Numbered from the stretch's first letter, positions 24,338-33,278 are shown. The stretch: DNA of 64,000 nucleotides from Pandoraea apista (GCF_001465595.2 NZ_CP013481.2:4278001-4342000), one strand, 5' to 3'. Translations and numbers: made by a program. The notes: a model not told the origin generated them from the letters alone.

Positions 24338-26185
24338 ATGACTCAGCCTTCGCATAACGTGTCGCTGCATCCGGTGGTCCAACGCGTGACCGAGCGCCTC
24401 ATCGAGCGCAGCCGGCCGTCCCGTCAGGCGTATCTGGAAGGTGTCTCGCGCGCCGCGCAGGGGCAGCCGGGACGCGAGAAGCTGGGGTGCGCCAATCTGG
24501 CACACGCGTTGGCCGCAGCCCCTGCCGACGACCGCCTCAAGATACGCTCCGAGCGCACTCCCAACATTGGTATCGTCACCGCGTACAACGATATGCTTTC
24601 GGCGCACGCACCGTTCGTGGAGTTCCCCGACATCATCAAGTCTGCGGCACGCGCCCACGGCGCGAGCGCACAGGTCGCGGGCGGCGTGCCCGCGATGTGC
24701 GATGGCGTGACGCAGGGCTACGCAGGGATGGAGCTGTCGCTGTTCTCTCGCGACGTGATCGCCATGGCTTCGGTGGTTGCGCTCTCGCATCAGATGTTCG
24801 ATGCCGCCATGTTCCTCGGCGTGTGTGACAAGATCGTGCCGGGGCTGGTGATCGCTGCGCAGGCGTTCGGCCATCTGCCTGCCGTGTTCGCCCCGGCGGG
24901 CCCGATGCCCTCGGGGCTGCCCAACGATGAGAAATCGCGCATCCGGCAGGAATATGCCGCCGGGCGTATCACGCGCGCGGCGCTGCTCGACGCCGAACTC
25001 GCCGCATATCACACGGAAGGCACCTGCACGTTTTACGGCACGGCGAACAGCAATCAGATGCTCATGGAGTTCATGGGGCTGCATCTGCCGGGTGCGTCGT
25101 TCGTCAATCCACATACGCCGCTGCGACATGCGCTCACGCAGGCCGCAACCGCCCGCGCCGTAGCGCTCGCGAAGTCCGGCATCACTACCTCGCAGATTCT
25201 CGATGAACGGGCGTTCGTCAACGGCGTTGTCGGTTTGCTCGCGACGGGCGGATCGACGAACCACACGCTGCACCTCGTCGCCATGGCGCACGCGGGCGGC
25301 ATTCTGCTCGACTGGCAAGACTTCTCCGATCTATCGGATGTCACGCCGATGCTCGCGCATGTCTATCCGAGCGGCAAGGCCGATGTGAACCAGTTTCACG
25401 CCGCCGGCGGTCTGAACTTCCTCATCCGCGAACTGCTCGACGCCGGTTTTCTGCATAACGACGTCACCACGGTGATGGGCCACGGTCTTCGCTCGTACAC
25501 GCAGGAAGCTGTCCTGCACGACGACGTGCTCTCCTGGCAAGACGCTCCCGAAGCGAGCCTCGACGAGAGCATCGTCCGGCCGGCGGCCAGACCGTTTGCA
25601 CGCGAAGGCGGGTTGCGCATGCTCGAAGGCAATCTCGGACGCGCCGTCATCAAATCGTCTGCCGTCAAACCGGAACATCAGAAGGTGCGCGCCCCGGCAC
25701 GCGTATTTTCCGATCAGGAGTCGGCACAAGCCGCGTTCAAGGCGGGAGAGTTGACGCGCGACGTGGTCGTGGTCGTGCGCTTCCAGGGGCCGCGCGCGAA
25801 CGGTATGCCGGAGTTGCACAAGCTCATGCCGATGCTGGGCCTGCTTCAGGATGAGGGCCATCATGTGGCGCTCGTGACCGACGGGCGAATGTCCGGCGCG
25901 TCGGGCAAAGTGCCGGCGGCCATTCACCTCTCGCCGGAAGCGGAGCAAGGCGGCATGCTCGCGCGGGTGCAGGACGGCGACATCATCGTCATCGACTGTG
26001 AAAAGAACGTGCTGCATTGTGAAGTCGACGATGTCACGCTCGCAGCGCGTACGCCGGAGCCTATGCCGCAACGCCCCTTCGATCCGTGGCGTAATGTGTT
26101 CCGGCGCTTCCGCGATAACGTCGGCGCAGCGCCGCACGGCGCCTGCGTGCTGTTCAACGACGCGGAGTATCCGAAGGAGCACTGA
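24338..26185 (+). CDS. edd: Phosphogluconate dehydratase
   Basis: This 615-residue [4Fe-4S] enzyme of the IlvD/Edd family converts 6-phosphogluconate to 2-keto-3-deoxy-6-phosphogluconate, the first step of the Entner-Doudoroff pathway. The cluster cysteines lie in GGVPAMCDGVTQG, MFLGVCDKIVPG and the EGTCTFYGTANSNQM segment; the C-terminal domain has LVTDGRMSGASGKVPAAIH. ATG 24338 opens the sequence MTQPSHNVSLHPVVQRVTE, typical of the family. The partner aldolase eda is not in the window. Confidence 0.96.
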   Translation: MTQPSHNVSLHPVVQRVTERLIERSRPSRQAYLEGVSRAAQGQPGREKLGCANLAHALAAAPADDRLKIRSERTPNIGIVTAYNDMLSAHAPFVEFPDIIKSAARAHGASAQVAGGVPAMCDGVTQGYAGMELSLFSRDVIAMASVVALSHQMFDAAMFLGVCDKIVPGLVIAAQAFGHLPAVFAPAGPMPSGLPNDEKSRIRQEYAAGRITRAALLDAELAAYHTEGTCTFYGTANSNQMLMEFMGLHLPGASFVNPHTPLRHALTQAATARAVALAKSGITTSQILDERAFVNGVVGLLATGGSTNHTLHLVAMAHAGGILLDWQDFSDLSDVTPMLAHVYPSGKADVNQFHAAGGLNFLIRELLDAGFLHNDVTTVMGHGLRSYTQEAVLHDDVLSWQDAPEASLDESIVRPAARPFAREGGLRMLEGNLGRAVIKSSAVKPEHQKVRAPARVFSDQESAQAAFKAGELTRDVVVVVRFQGPRANGMPELHKLMPMLGLLQDEGHHVALVTDGRMSGASGKVPAAIHLSPEAEQGGMLARVQDGDIIVIDCEKNVLHCEVDDVTLAARTPEPMPQRPFDPWRNVFRRFRDNVGAAPHGACVLFNDAEYPKEH

Positions 26186-26220
26186 CGAGTAGCGCCGCCG
26201 CCCTGTCCCTTTGTCCATGA

Positions 26221-26246
26221 GGCGTCAAAAATCTTGACGCCTTTTT
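26221..26246 (+). terminator. Intrinsic terminator after edd
   Basis: The 8-base stem GGCGTCAA/TTGACGCC with loop AAATC is followed by six T, 36 bases after the edd stop. Confidence 0.92.
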
Positions 26247-26305
26247 TATCTGCGCGTCCCTAGACTGGCCCCGTTGTCACTCCTGTCGTCAATCGACACG
26301 TTGCC

Positions 26306-26770
26306 ATGCCTACCCTTGCTCAACGCGCCAGCCTCGAACCTCCCGATGCGAGCGGCGCGCCGTTCGACGCTTTTCACACCTACGCTGCAACGCCCGCCCC
26401 TGCGGCGCGCGCTTCGGTCACCACGACCGGCACCTCGATTGCCGCCACACCGGCAAGCACGCAAACGCTTCCTGCGACCAGCGTTTTCGCGGCGCCGCGG
26501 CAACGCAATCGACATACCCCGCGCGTTCGCCTTGATGCGACGCTCGACATCACGCTCAGCCGTGCTGCCGTCTCCACGCTTGCCATTACCCTCGCCATGA
26601 GCCTGCCGCTACCGTGGCGCGTCGAAACGATCCGCCCGATACGGCGCGATACGGCTGCGGTGGTGTCGATTGCGTTGCCGCGAATCGAAGCTTCACGGGC
26701 AATGCACGTCGTCATGCAATCGTTGCCGGAAGCCGAGTTCGGCGCGTTGCGTCTACGCCCGGCCGTTTGA
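26306..26770 (+). CDS. Hypothetical protein, possibly ACT-like
   Basis: A 154-residue open frame of fair coding quality. The first 70 residues are Ala/Thr/Pro-rich and look disordered. The last 80 (DITLSRAAVSTLAITLAM, then WRVETIRPIRRDTAAVVSIAL and a helix ASRAMHVVMQSLPEAEFG) follow a strand-helix-strand-strand-helix pattern reminiscent of ACT regulatory domains, which is a weak inference. The ATG is about 60 bases after the edd terminator. It lies before a DapA-family gene and could be co-transcribed with it. The opposite strand is also open here, so the gene is not certain. Confidence 0.5.
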   Translation: MPTLAQRASLEPPDASGAPFDAFHTYAATPAPAARASVTTTGTSIAATPASTQTLPATSVFAAPRQRNRHTPRVRLDATLDITLSRAAVSTLAITLAMSLPLPWRVETIRPIRRDTAAVVSIALPRIEASRAMHVVMQSLPEAEFGALRLRPAV

Positions 26771-26876
26771 GCGTATTTGAGCCGCGTTTGGGCCATCTGA
26801 GCCATTTGGTGCGAAGCCTCCCCGGCGGCCGTCCGGCGCGTCTCGCATCCCTCAGTCAACCTTGCTCCCCCCTGCT

Positions 26877-27758
26877 ATGAACACAGCCATCTTCGAAGGC
26901 GTGTGGATTCCACTCGTCACGCCCATGACCGGCGCCAATGGCGCGCAGATCGATCGCAATGCCTTTGCGCGTCTGGTCGACTACTACCTCGCTGCGGGAG
27001 TGAACGGCCTCGTCGTGGCCGGCACCACGGGCGAAGGCACCCTGCTGAACGACGACGAGCGTCGCTGGCTCGTCGAGACCGCCTGCCATCTCGCATATGG
27101 ACATGCCCCGGTGGTAGCCGGGGTGGGCGCCGCCGACACGGCCAATGCTGCCCATCAGATCCGCAGCATCGAAGACCTGCCGCTTGCCGGGTATCTCGTG
27201 CCGCCGCCCTACTATCTGCGTCCGTCTCAAGAGGGCATTCTCTGGCATTACCGCACGCTGGCGGCGGGCACGCGCAAGCCGCTCGTGCTTTACAACGTGC
27301 CGCTGCGCACGGGGGTGACGCTTGGCGTGGATACGATCCGCGAGCTGGCATCGCACGACGCATTTGCCGCGATCAAAGAGTGTGATGCGCATCCGCTCTT
27401 ACATCTGCCATCGCAGGTCACCATGCGGGTACTGTGCGGCGACGACATGCAATTGCTGCCCGCCCTGCAAGCGGGTGCTGCGGGGTGCATTTCGGCCGCG
27501 GCTCATGTGCGGCCCGACCTATATCTGAAGTTGTTTCGCTACGTACGCGACGGCGACATGGCCCACGCGGCAACGCTGTTCAACGGCATGAAGCCGCTCA
27601 TTCGCCGGTTGTTCTCCGAGCCGAATCCGGTGGCGATCAAAGCGGCACTCGCCTCGCTGGGGCTCTGCGCGGAGACCGTCCGGCGTCCGCTCATGCCTTG
27701 TACGGTTTCGCTGCGCAAAGAGATCGACGCCCAACTCGAAGTGACCATGGCGTTCTGA
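26877..27758 (+). CDS. DapA-family aldolase (dihydrodipicolinate synthase-like)
   Basis: This 293-residue TIM-barrel lyase keeps the class I aldolase features of 4-hydroxy-tetrahydrodipicolinate synthase: the start FEGVWIPLVTPM, AGTTGEGTLL (Thr pair of the proton relay), the Tyr and Arg of LYNVPLRTGV and the Schiff-base Lys in AAIKECD. The C-terminal LFSEPNPVAIKAALA is also typical. It may be DapA itself or a paralogue acting on another 2-keto acid; its location beside edd leaves a sugar-acid aldolase role open. ATG 26877 is chosen from family alignment; no strong ribosome-binding site is visible. Confidence 0.88.
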   Translation: MNTAIFEGVWIPLVTPMTGANGAQIDRNAFARLVDYYLAAGVNGLVVAGTTGEGTLLNDDERRWLVETACHLAYGHAPVVAGVGAADTANAAHQIRSIEDLPLAGYLVPPPYYLRPSQEGILWHYRTLAAGTRKPLVLYNVPLRTGVTLGVDTIRELASHDAFAAIKECDAHPLLHLPSQVTMRVLCGDDMQLLPALQAGAAGCISAAAHVRPDLYLKLFRYVRDGDMAHAATLFNGMKPLIRRLFSEPNPVAIKAALASLGLCAETVRRPLMPCTVSLRKEIDAQLEVTMAF

Positions 27759-27818
27759 ATCCGGCGCCTGCGTCACACCATGCCACCGCCTGACAGCCCT
27801 CACGACAGGACACCCGTT

Positions 27819-28346
27819 ATGGATGACATCGAACAGCGTCACCGCACCGTCGCCCGTCTGCTTATCAAGCTCTCGGGCACGACATTGGCCCGGCTCGCTT
27901 ACGCGACCGGTATCACCGGCAACACGATTTCGCGCTGGGTGCATGGCGATCATTGTGCGTTGGGGCCGCAAGGTCGCGAAAAGTTGTTCGCGGCGCTGGG
28001 TGCCTACAGCGACGGCACCCACATACGGCTCGCGCCGCGCGCCACTGGCGCCGCGCAACCGGTATTCCAGATCAACGGACTGGTGCAGGCAGAGCGCTTC
28101 GCCACGCTTGCAGCACTGACGTTGACGCAGTTCGTTGCGGCACGCGAGACATGTCAGGGAAAGACGCTGGTGAGTATCGTCACGGATATCAGCGGGCAAA
28201 CCACGGCTCTGCTTGTCGGCACGCGCGAGGCGCTCGACGAGCTGTATTTGGAACTGGGTATCGCACTCTCGCCGCAACGCCGTTTGGAGGCAGGACTCCG
28301 CGCTTACGCGCCAGGCAATGAAGGAATGCGTCTACACGCGAACTGA
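27819..28346 (+). CDS. Small helix-turn-helix protein (XRE-like)
   Basis: This 175-residue protein has an N-terminal helix-turn-helix at about residues 20-50 (GTTLARLAYATGITGNTISRWVHG) similar to Cro/XRE or YdaS types. The rest has no family I recognise; the C-terminal half is mixed alpha/beta (KTLVSIVTDISGQTTALLVG). ATG 27819 has AGGA 8 bases upstream; an in-frame ATG at 27780 is possible. It lies 60 bases after the DapA-like gene, and a terminator follows, so it is probably the last gene of that unit. Confidence 0.75.
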   Translation: MDDIEQRHRTVARLLIKLSGTTLARLAYATGITGNTISRWVHGDHCALGPQGREKLFAALGAYSDGTHIRLAPRATGAAQPVFQINGLVQAERFATLAALTLTQFVAARETCQGKTLVSIVTDISGQTTALLVGTREALDELYLELGIALSPQRRLEAGLRAYAPGNEGMRLHAN

Positions 28347-28458
28347 CCGTAATTCGCGCGACGAAGCGCCGATATCCGGCGATCCATTCCTGGCTCCCCG
28401 ACCGGCCGTCGGGAACCTGAGTGGAGGATTAACGCAAGCGCTTGCAACCTGATGTGAG

Positions 28459-28495
28459 TGTCAGCGGCGGTCTCATCGCCGCTGACATTTCTTCT
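28459..28495 (+). terminator. Intrinsic terminator after the helix-turn-helix gene
   Basis: An 11-base perfect stem TGTCAGCGGCG/CGCCGCTGACA with a 7-base loop is followed by TTTCTTCT on the plus strand. It also separates this unit from the convergent mgtA gene. Confidence 0.85.
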
Positions 28496-28514
28496 CAAGC
28501 CGGAAACGGCCGCC

Positions 28515-31256
28515 TCACTGCCACCCAAACCGTCGGGCGAACATGCCTTTCATCATTTGCGTCAGTACGGCGTAGGCCAGCAGGATGGCGGCGAGCATCG
28601 GGAAGTACGCGAGCGGCAGGGCCTGCATTCTGAATGTGTCCGCAAACGGCGACATCGGCAGCATCAGCCCGATCAGCATCACCGCGCCCGTCATCAACAA
28701 CAACGGCCACGCGGCACGGCTCTGCACGAACGGAATCCGGCGCGTGCGGATCAGGTGCACGATCAGTGTCTGCGACAGCAGCCCCTCGACGAACCACCCC
28801 GACTGGAACAGTGTCTGGTGCTCGGCACTGTTCGCGCCGAACAAATGCCACATCGCCAGGAACGTCAGTACGTCGAAAATCGAACTGATCGGGCCGAAGA
28901 ACACCATGAAGCGCGACAGGTCCGCCGGGTTCCAGCGTTGCGGGCGCGTCAGTTGCTCGTCGTCAACGTTGTCGAACGGGATCGTCGTCTGCGACAGATC
29001 GTAGAGCAGATTCTGCGTAAGCAACTGCAACGGCAACATCGGCAGGAACGGCAGAAACGCACTCGCGATCAACACCGAGAAGACGTTGCCGAAATTCGAA
29101 CTGGCCGTCATCTTGATGTACTTGAGCATGTTCGCAAATGTGCGACGCCCCTCGATCACCCCCTGCTCGAGCACCATCAGGCTCTTCTCCAGCAAGATCA
29201 GATCGGCCGCTTCCTTGGCGATATCCACCGCCGTGTCCACCGAAATGCCGATATCCGCCGCGCGCAAGGCTGGTGCATCGTTGATGCCGTCGCCCATGAA
29301 GCCGACCACGTGACCGTTCGCACGCAGCATGCGAACGAGGCGCTCCTTGTGCGCCGGCGTGAGCTTCGCGAACACGTTCGCACGCTCGACCGTCTGCGCC
29401 AGTTCGGCGTCGCTCATCGTCTCGATGTCGTCGCCCAGCACGCAGCCGTTCACCTTCAGCCCCACCTCGCGGCAAACCTTCGCGGTCACGAGATCGTTAT
29501 CGCCCGTGAGCACCTTGACGTCGACACCCGCCGCCGCGAGCGCCGTCAGTGCCGGTGCCGTCGACTCTTTGGGCGGATCGAGAAACGCGATGTACCCGAC
29601 CAGCACGAGTTCGCTTTCGTCTGCAATCCCGTAGCTGTCTCGCACCGGCGGCAAATGCCGCGTAGCCACCGCCACCACACGCAGCCCTTCGGCGTTCAGA
29701 TCGGCGGTTACGCGACGCAGACGCGCCAGCACGTCGGGAGTGAGCGGCTCGACATTCGCGCCGTGCTGCACGCGGTCGCACACCGCCATCACCTCTTCCA
29801 CCGCGCCCTTGCAGATCAGCTCGTGATGCGCACCGTTTTCGCTGACCACGACGGACATGCGACGGCGCTGGAAGTCGAACGGAATCTCGTCGATCTTGCG
29901 GTAGCGGTTGACCACATCCAGACGCTGATGCAACTCGGCATGGTCGAGCACGGCCACGTCGAGCAGATTTTTCAGACCGGTCTGGTAGAAACTGTTGAGA
30001 TAGGCGTACTCCAGCACGTCTTCGGAGCCGTGACCCCAGACATCCGTGTGACGCTCAAGGCAGATCTTGTCCTGCGTGAGCGTGCCGGTCTTGTCCGTGC
30101 ACAACACGTCCATCGCACCGAAGTTCTGAATCGCGTCGAGCCGTTTGACAATCACCTTCTTGCGCGAGAGCACGACCGCCCCCTTCGCCAGGGTGGCAGT
30201 CACGATCATCGGCAACATTTCAGGTGTCAGGCCAACCGCGACCGACAAGGCGAAGAGCGAGGCTTCGAGCCAGTCGTGCTTCGTGAATCCGTTGATGAGC
30301 AACACGATGGGGGTCATGACCATCATGAAGCGGATCAACACCCACGACACCCGATTCACACCTTGCTGGAACGATGTGACCGTCGGTTGCAGGGCCGTGA
30401 CGCGCTGCGCGAGCGAACCGAAGAACGTGCGCGCACCCGTTGCCACCACCACCGCGGTGGCCGACCCGCTGACAACGTTCGTCCCCATGAAGGCAAGGTT
30501 GTCGTAAGCGAGCGGGTTGCTTCCACCGGACTCGCACGCATGCGCGAATTTCTCGACGGGCAGCGCCTCGCCGGTGAGCGCCGATTGCGAGACGAACAAG
30601 TCCTTGGCCGCGAGAATGCGCACGTCTGCCGGAATCATGTCGCCTGCCGCGAGCAGCACAATGTCGCCCGGCACGAGTTCGGCCAGCGGAATTTCTCGGC
30701 CCATGCGGCCCAGACGCCGCACATTGTCCGCCTCCACGCTCCCCTGGCCCGGCACTTCACGGCGCAACACGGTGGCCGTTGTACTCACCATTGCCTTGAG
30801 CTTCTCGGCCGCCTTGTTCGAACGCGCTTCCTGCACAAATCGCAACACCGTGGAAATGATCACCATCGACGCGATGATGATCGTTCCCTCGGTGTCGTCG
30901 GTCGCGTATGAGACAGCGGCCAGTGCCGAGAGCAACAAATTGAACGGATTGCGATAGCAGTTGAACAGGTGCCGCCACCAGGGCAACGGCTTTTCGTGCT
31001 CGACCTCGTTGGCGCCGACGTGAGCCCGCACGGTGGCGGCTTCGTCGTCGGACAAACCGTCTCGGGTGGTGCTCAGCCGTGCGAGCAGATCCGGACCGGC
31101 GTCGCGGGCAGCTTCGGCAAGACCGGGTGGTGCCTCGTGGCCGTGCGCGGGCGCATCGAGGGTTTCGAGCATGTCGCGGCGACGGAAGAAGCGCAGCCCA
31201 AGGCGCGCGCCAAGCACCGCAATCAGTCGCTCGCTGAGCGTGAGAGCTTGTTGCAT
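28515..31256 (-). CDS. mgtA: Magnesium-translocating P-type ATPase MgtA
   Basis: This 913-residue inner-membrane P3B-type ATPase imports Mg2+. It has the N-terminal cation-ATPase segment around LSDDEAATVRAHVGANEVE, the actuator loop SQSALTGEALPVEK, the phosphorylation motif DKTGTLTQD, the hinge GDGINDAPALRAADIG and about ten transmembrane helices, length as in E. coli MgtA. ATG 31256 has AGGA 8 bases upstream; an upstream in-frame ATG at 31265 is too close to that site. A leader of roughly 640 nt with two small ORFs and a terminator-like hairpin precedes it (31257-31907). Confidence 0.96.
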   Translation of the reverse strand: MQQALTLSERLIAVLGARLGLRFFRRRDMLETLDAPAHGHEAPPGLAEAARDAGPDLLARLSTTRDGLSDDEAATVRAHVGANEVEHEKPLPWWRHLFNCYRNPFNLLLSALAAVSYATDDTEGTIIIASMVIISTVLRFVQEARSNKAAEKLKAMVSTTATVLRREVPGQGSVEADNVRRLGRMGREIPLAELVPGDIVLLAAGDMIPADVRILAAKDLFVSQSALTGEALPVEKFAHACESGGSNPLAYDNLAFMGTNVVSGSATAVVVATGARTFFGSLAQRVTALQPTVTSFQQGVNRVSWVLIRFMMVMTPIVLLINGFTKHDWLEASLFALSVAVGLTPEMLPMIVTATLAKGAVVLSRKKVIVKRLDAIQNFGAMDVLCTDKTGTLTQDKICLERHTDVWGHGSEDVLEYAYLNSFYQTGLKNLLDVAVLDHAELHQRLDVVNRYRKIDEIPFDFQRRRMSVVVSENGAHHELICKGAVEEVMAVCDRVQHGANVEPLTPDVLARLRRVTADLNAEGLRVVAVATRHLPPVRDSYGIADESELVLVGYIAFLDPPKESTAPALTALAAAGVDVKVLTGDNDLVTAKVCREVGLKVNGCVLGDDIETMSDAELAQTVERANVFAKLTPAHKERLVRMLRANGHVVGFMGDGINDAPALRAADIGISVDTAVDIAKEAADLILLEKSLMVLEQGVIEGRRTFANMLKYIKMTASSNFGNVFSVLIASAFLPFLPMLPLQLLTQNLLYDLSQTTIPFDNVDDEQLTRPQRWNPADLSRFMVFFGPISSIFDVLTFLAMWHLFGANSAEHQTLFQSGWFVEGLLSQTLIVHLIRTRRIPFVQSRAAWPLLLMTGAVMLIGLMLPMSPFADTFRMQALPLAYFPMLAAILLAYAVLTQMMKGMFARRFGWQ

Positions 31257-31326
31257 CGGATACATCCTGAAAATGCCCCGGGGCACCGGCGAATCGCCAA
31301 TGCCCCCGGAAGGTCGTGAGGCGGTG

Positions 31327-31512
31327 TCAGACCGCCGTTTTTTCGCGGCGCACGAACGCCCGCAGCCATTGCCCGACACGCGTCATGGCGCCCGGACGCA
31401 CCGCCGCGGCGGCCTCCGGATGCGGATCGACGTGATAGTGATGCAGGCACTCGCTCGGCAGCATCAGGGCTTGCGGATTGCCTCCGCGAAGGGTCATGGA
31501 GTAACGGAACAC
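31327..31512 (-). CDS. 61-residue small protein upstream of mgtA
   Basis: GTG 31512 has GGGAGA with 6-base spacing and opens a 61-codon frame that ends 70 bases before mgtA. The protein starts MFRYSMTLRGGNPQALMLPS, has a His-rich centre CLHHYHVDPHPEA and a basic C-terminal helix (MTRVGQWLRAFVRREKTAV). No membrane segment or known family is seen. It is very likely on the same transcript as mgtA. It could be a small MgtA partner, a metal-binding peptide or a translated part of the leader that controls mgtA. Confidence 0.55.
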   Translation of the reverse strand: MFRYSMTLRGGNPQALMLPSECLHHYHVDPHPEAAAAVRPGAMTRVGQWLRAFVRREKTAV

Positions 31513-31700
31513 GATGAATCTCCCGGCCGCACGGCAATCCGCCCGTCGCTCGCAACGTGTTCGAGCTTGCCGGCCGATGCCCAATGGCGAACGGAAACGG
31601 CCTGAAACGAACACGCGCGCACGGCGGAACAGCCCGAACGGCAGATGAAAAGCTAATTAGGGAGCGTGCTACGAAAGACGGACGCTATCGGTACGGCCCA

Positions 31701-31730
31701 AGAAAACCCTTTGGCATGCAGGCCAAGGGG
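31701..31730 (-). terminator. Terminator-like hairpin inside the mgtA leader
   Basis: In the minus-strand transcript CCCCUUGGC pairs with GCCAAAGGG across the loop CUGCAU (one C-A mismatch), followed directly by UUUUCUU. It lies about 80 nt after the 20-codon leader ORF and 190 nt before the 61-codon ORF. Its position suggests attenuation of mgtA. Confidence 0.6.
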
Positions 31731-31807
31731 ACAGGGCATTCGAAACGTACATCAGAGGTGCGCGCCAACCCGACTATGCGAGTCAGCGGCGGGGAAGATC
31801 CCGGGGA

Positions 31808-31870
31808 CTAACTCGCGGTGATGGTGTCGAACTGCGTCGACCGGCAACTACCACTAGAACTACTGTCCAC
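31808..31870 (-). CDS. Putative 20-codon leader peptide of mgtA
   Basis: GTG 31870 is preceded by a perfect AGGAGG with 7-base spacing, the best ribosome-binding site in the region. It opens MDSSSSGSCRSTQFDTITAS and ends at TAG 31808. Seven of 20 codons are Ser and three are Thr. Position, size and the following terminator-like hairpin resemble the mgtL arrangement of Salmonella, although that peptide is Pro-rich. Whether it is a regulatory uORF is an inference. Confidence 0.5.
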   Translation of the reverse strand: MDSSSSGSCRSTQFDTITAS

Positions 31871-31895
31871 GGAAGGACCTCCTGAGAGCTATGAC

Positions 31896-31930
31896 GGCGC
31901 GATTTTACCCCCGAGTGCGTCGAAAGAAAA
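31896..31930 (-). promoter_or_regulatory. Probable mgtA promoter (-10 region)
   Basis: On the minus strand TAAAAT (31907-31902) is a good -10 hexamer; the matching -35 position is only T-rich (TTTTCT). Transcription would start near 31895, about 25 nt before the leader ORF. No two-component PhoP direct repeat was recognised. The rest of 31257-32114 holds the leader and the divergent PAP2 promoter. Confidence 0.4.
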
Positions 31931-32114
31931 GTGACAATTCAACGTGTTACAAAATGATGACAGATGCAACTTTCCAACGGAAAGCGGCTCAGTCAGAATT
32001 CGTCATGTTTTCGTCACAAACCGCCTGCCGGCGGCCGTCGATGCGCCGGCACCCTGTGTGCAGCCCGGTAGCATCCCGGACGACCGGCGGTCACTTCTTC
32101 GCCCCCCGGACTCC

Positions 32115-32717
32115 ATGGATTCGCTCAACCGCGCCCTCTTTCTGGCCATCAACGCCTCGCCCAACGTGAGCGAAGGCGAACTGGCCGTCGCTATCTTCCT
32201 CGCCAAGTATCTGATTCTCCTGCTCCCTGTGGGATTGGTCACCCTTTGGCTGGCAGGCGGGCGCGATCGCGAAAGCGCTGTTCACGGGCTGCTGGGCGTG
32301 GGGCTCGTGCTGCTGATCAATTTCGTGGTGGGGCTGGCGTGGTCCGAACCGCGCCCGTTCGTCGTTGGCCTCGGCACGAACCTGCTCGCCCACGCACCGA
32401 CGAGCGCATTCCCCAGCAATCACGCGTCGATCATGTTCACGTCTGCATTCGTGTTGATGGGCACCGTCGCGCGCACGCCGCGCCTGCTCGGCCGATTGCT
32501 GCTGATTTGCGCGTTGCCGGTGTGCTGGGCACGCGTCTATCTTGGCGTTCACTGGCCGGTCGATATGCTCGGCGGACTGGCCGTATCGATTGTGGTCGCA
32601 CTCGTCATGCGTACGGGAAGCGCGCGTGAAACGAGCCGGATCGTCGCCGCGATCCTTGAAGGCATCTATCGCCGCTTGATGGCGTGGCCGATTGCGCGCG
32701 GCTGGCTGCGTCGCTGA
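32115..32717 (+). CDS. PAP2-family phosphatase (undecaprenyl-diphosphatase type)
   Basis: This 200-residue integral-membrane phosphatase has the three PAP2 signature motifs: K in AKYLILLLP with a later W-S-EPRP, the central PTSAFPSNHAS (Ser and catalytic His) and RVYLGVHWPVDML (Arg and His). Five or six hydrophobic segments alternate with these motifs. It resembles BcrC/YbjG enzymes that recycle undecaprenyl pyrophosphate for cell-wall synthesis. ATG 32115 is the family-typical start (MDSLNRALFLAINA); the open frame extends upstream without coding character. It is divergent from mgtA. Confidence 0.9.
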   Translation: MDSLNRALFLAINASPNVSEGELAVAIFLAKYLILLLPVGLVTLWLAGGRDRESAVHGLLGVGLVLLINFVVGLAWSEPRPFVVGLGTNLLAHAPTSAFPSNHASIMFTSAFVLMGTVARTPRLLGRLLLICALPVCWARVYLGVHWPVDMLGGLAVSIVVALVMRTGSARETSRIVAAILEGIYRRLMAWPIARGWLRR

Positions 32718-32852
32718 AGCAGAGGGATCACGGAAAACTCGGGAACTGCCGAAGAGACGGGCGGGAACGGCGAGGAACGTCAGACGTGCAGGGGATGAGG
32801 GTTGGGAGACTCGGGAGATCCGAATCTCCCAGTGGTGCTGCGCAGAGGGAGA

Positions 32853-33278
32853 TCAGCGGTGGTATTCGCCAGCAGCTTCGGGCTGGTAATCAATGCCGAG
32901 CAGTTCCAGCTCGATCAGGTGGCCGCCCGGCACTTGCCAGTGAATCGACTGGCCGACGCGCAAACCAAGCAACGCGCTGCCCACAGGGGCCAGTACCGAA
33001 ATACCGCCTTCCGTGCTCGCCAGATGCTGCGGATACACGAGCGTGACGCGATGTTCCTGCTGCGTGGCGAGGTCACGATAGCGCAACACCGAATTCATCG
33101 TGGCGACGTCGGCCGGCATTTGCTCCGGATCGACGGCGACCGCCCGGGCAAGCTCTGTTTCGAGTGCCTCCACATACGGCAATGCCGCACGCGGCGCCTG
33201 CGCCATGAGCGCTTCCAGGCGTTCGAGGTCGAGAGTCGAGACAGTGATCGAGGGGCGTTGGGAGTGAACGGTGGACAT
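32853..33278 (-). CDS. rnk: Nucleoside diphosphate kinase regulator Rnk (GreA/GreB-like)
   Basis: This 141-residue protein matches Rnk, which binds RNA polymerase through a GreA/GreB-type C-terminal domain but has a short N-terminal coiled coil. The N-terminal helix is at about residues 14-50 (LDLERLEALMAQ to ETELARAVAVD), and the C-terminal FKBP-like domain includes MNSVLRYRDL, VTLVYPQHLASTEGGISVLAPVGSALLGL and IHWQVPGG. ATG 33278 is followed by STVHSQRPSI. It is monocistronic and divergent from hemL. Confidence 0.92.
   Translation of the reverse strand: MSTVHSQRPSITVSTLDLERLEALMAQAPRAALPYVEALETELARAVAVDPEQMPADVATMNSVLRYRDLATQQEHRVTLVYPQHLASTEGGISVLAPVGSALLGLRVGQSIHWQVPGGHLIELELLGIDYQPEAAGEYHR

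Noticed and set aside
28458..30911. Long plus-strand open frame antisense to mgtA
   Set aside because: No recognisable motif and fully opposite a canonical P-type ATPase.
31513..31900. M-box or other known Mg2+ riboswitch
   Set aside because: The conserved core of the M-box is not recognisable; only the uORF and hairpin are supported.
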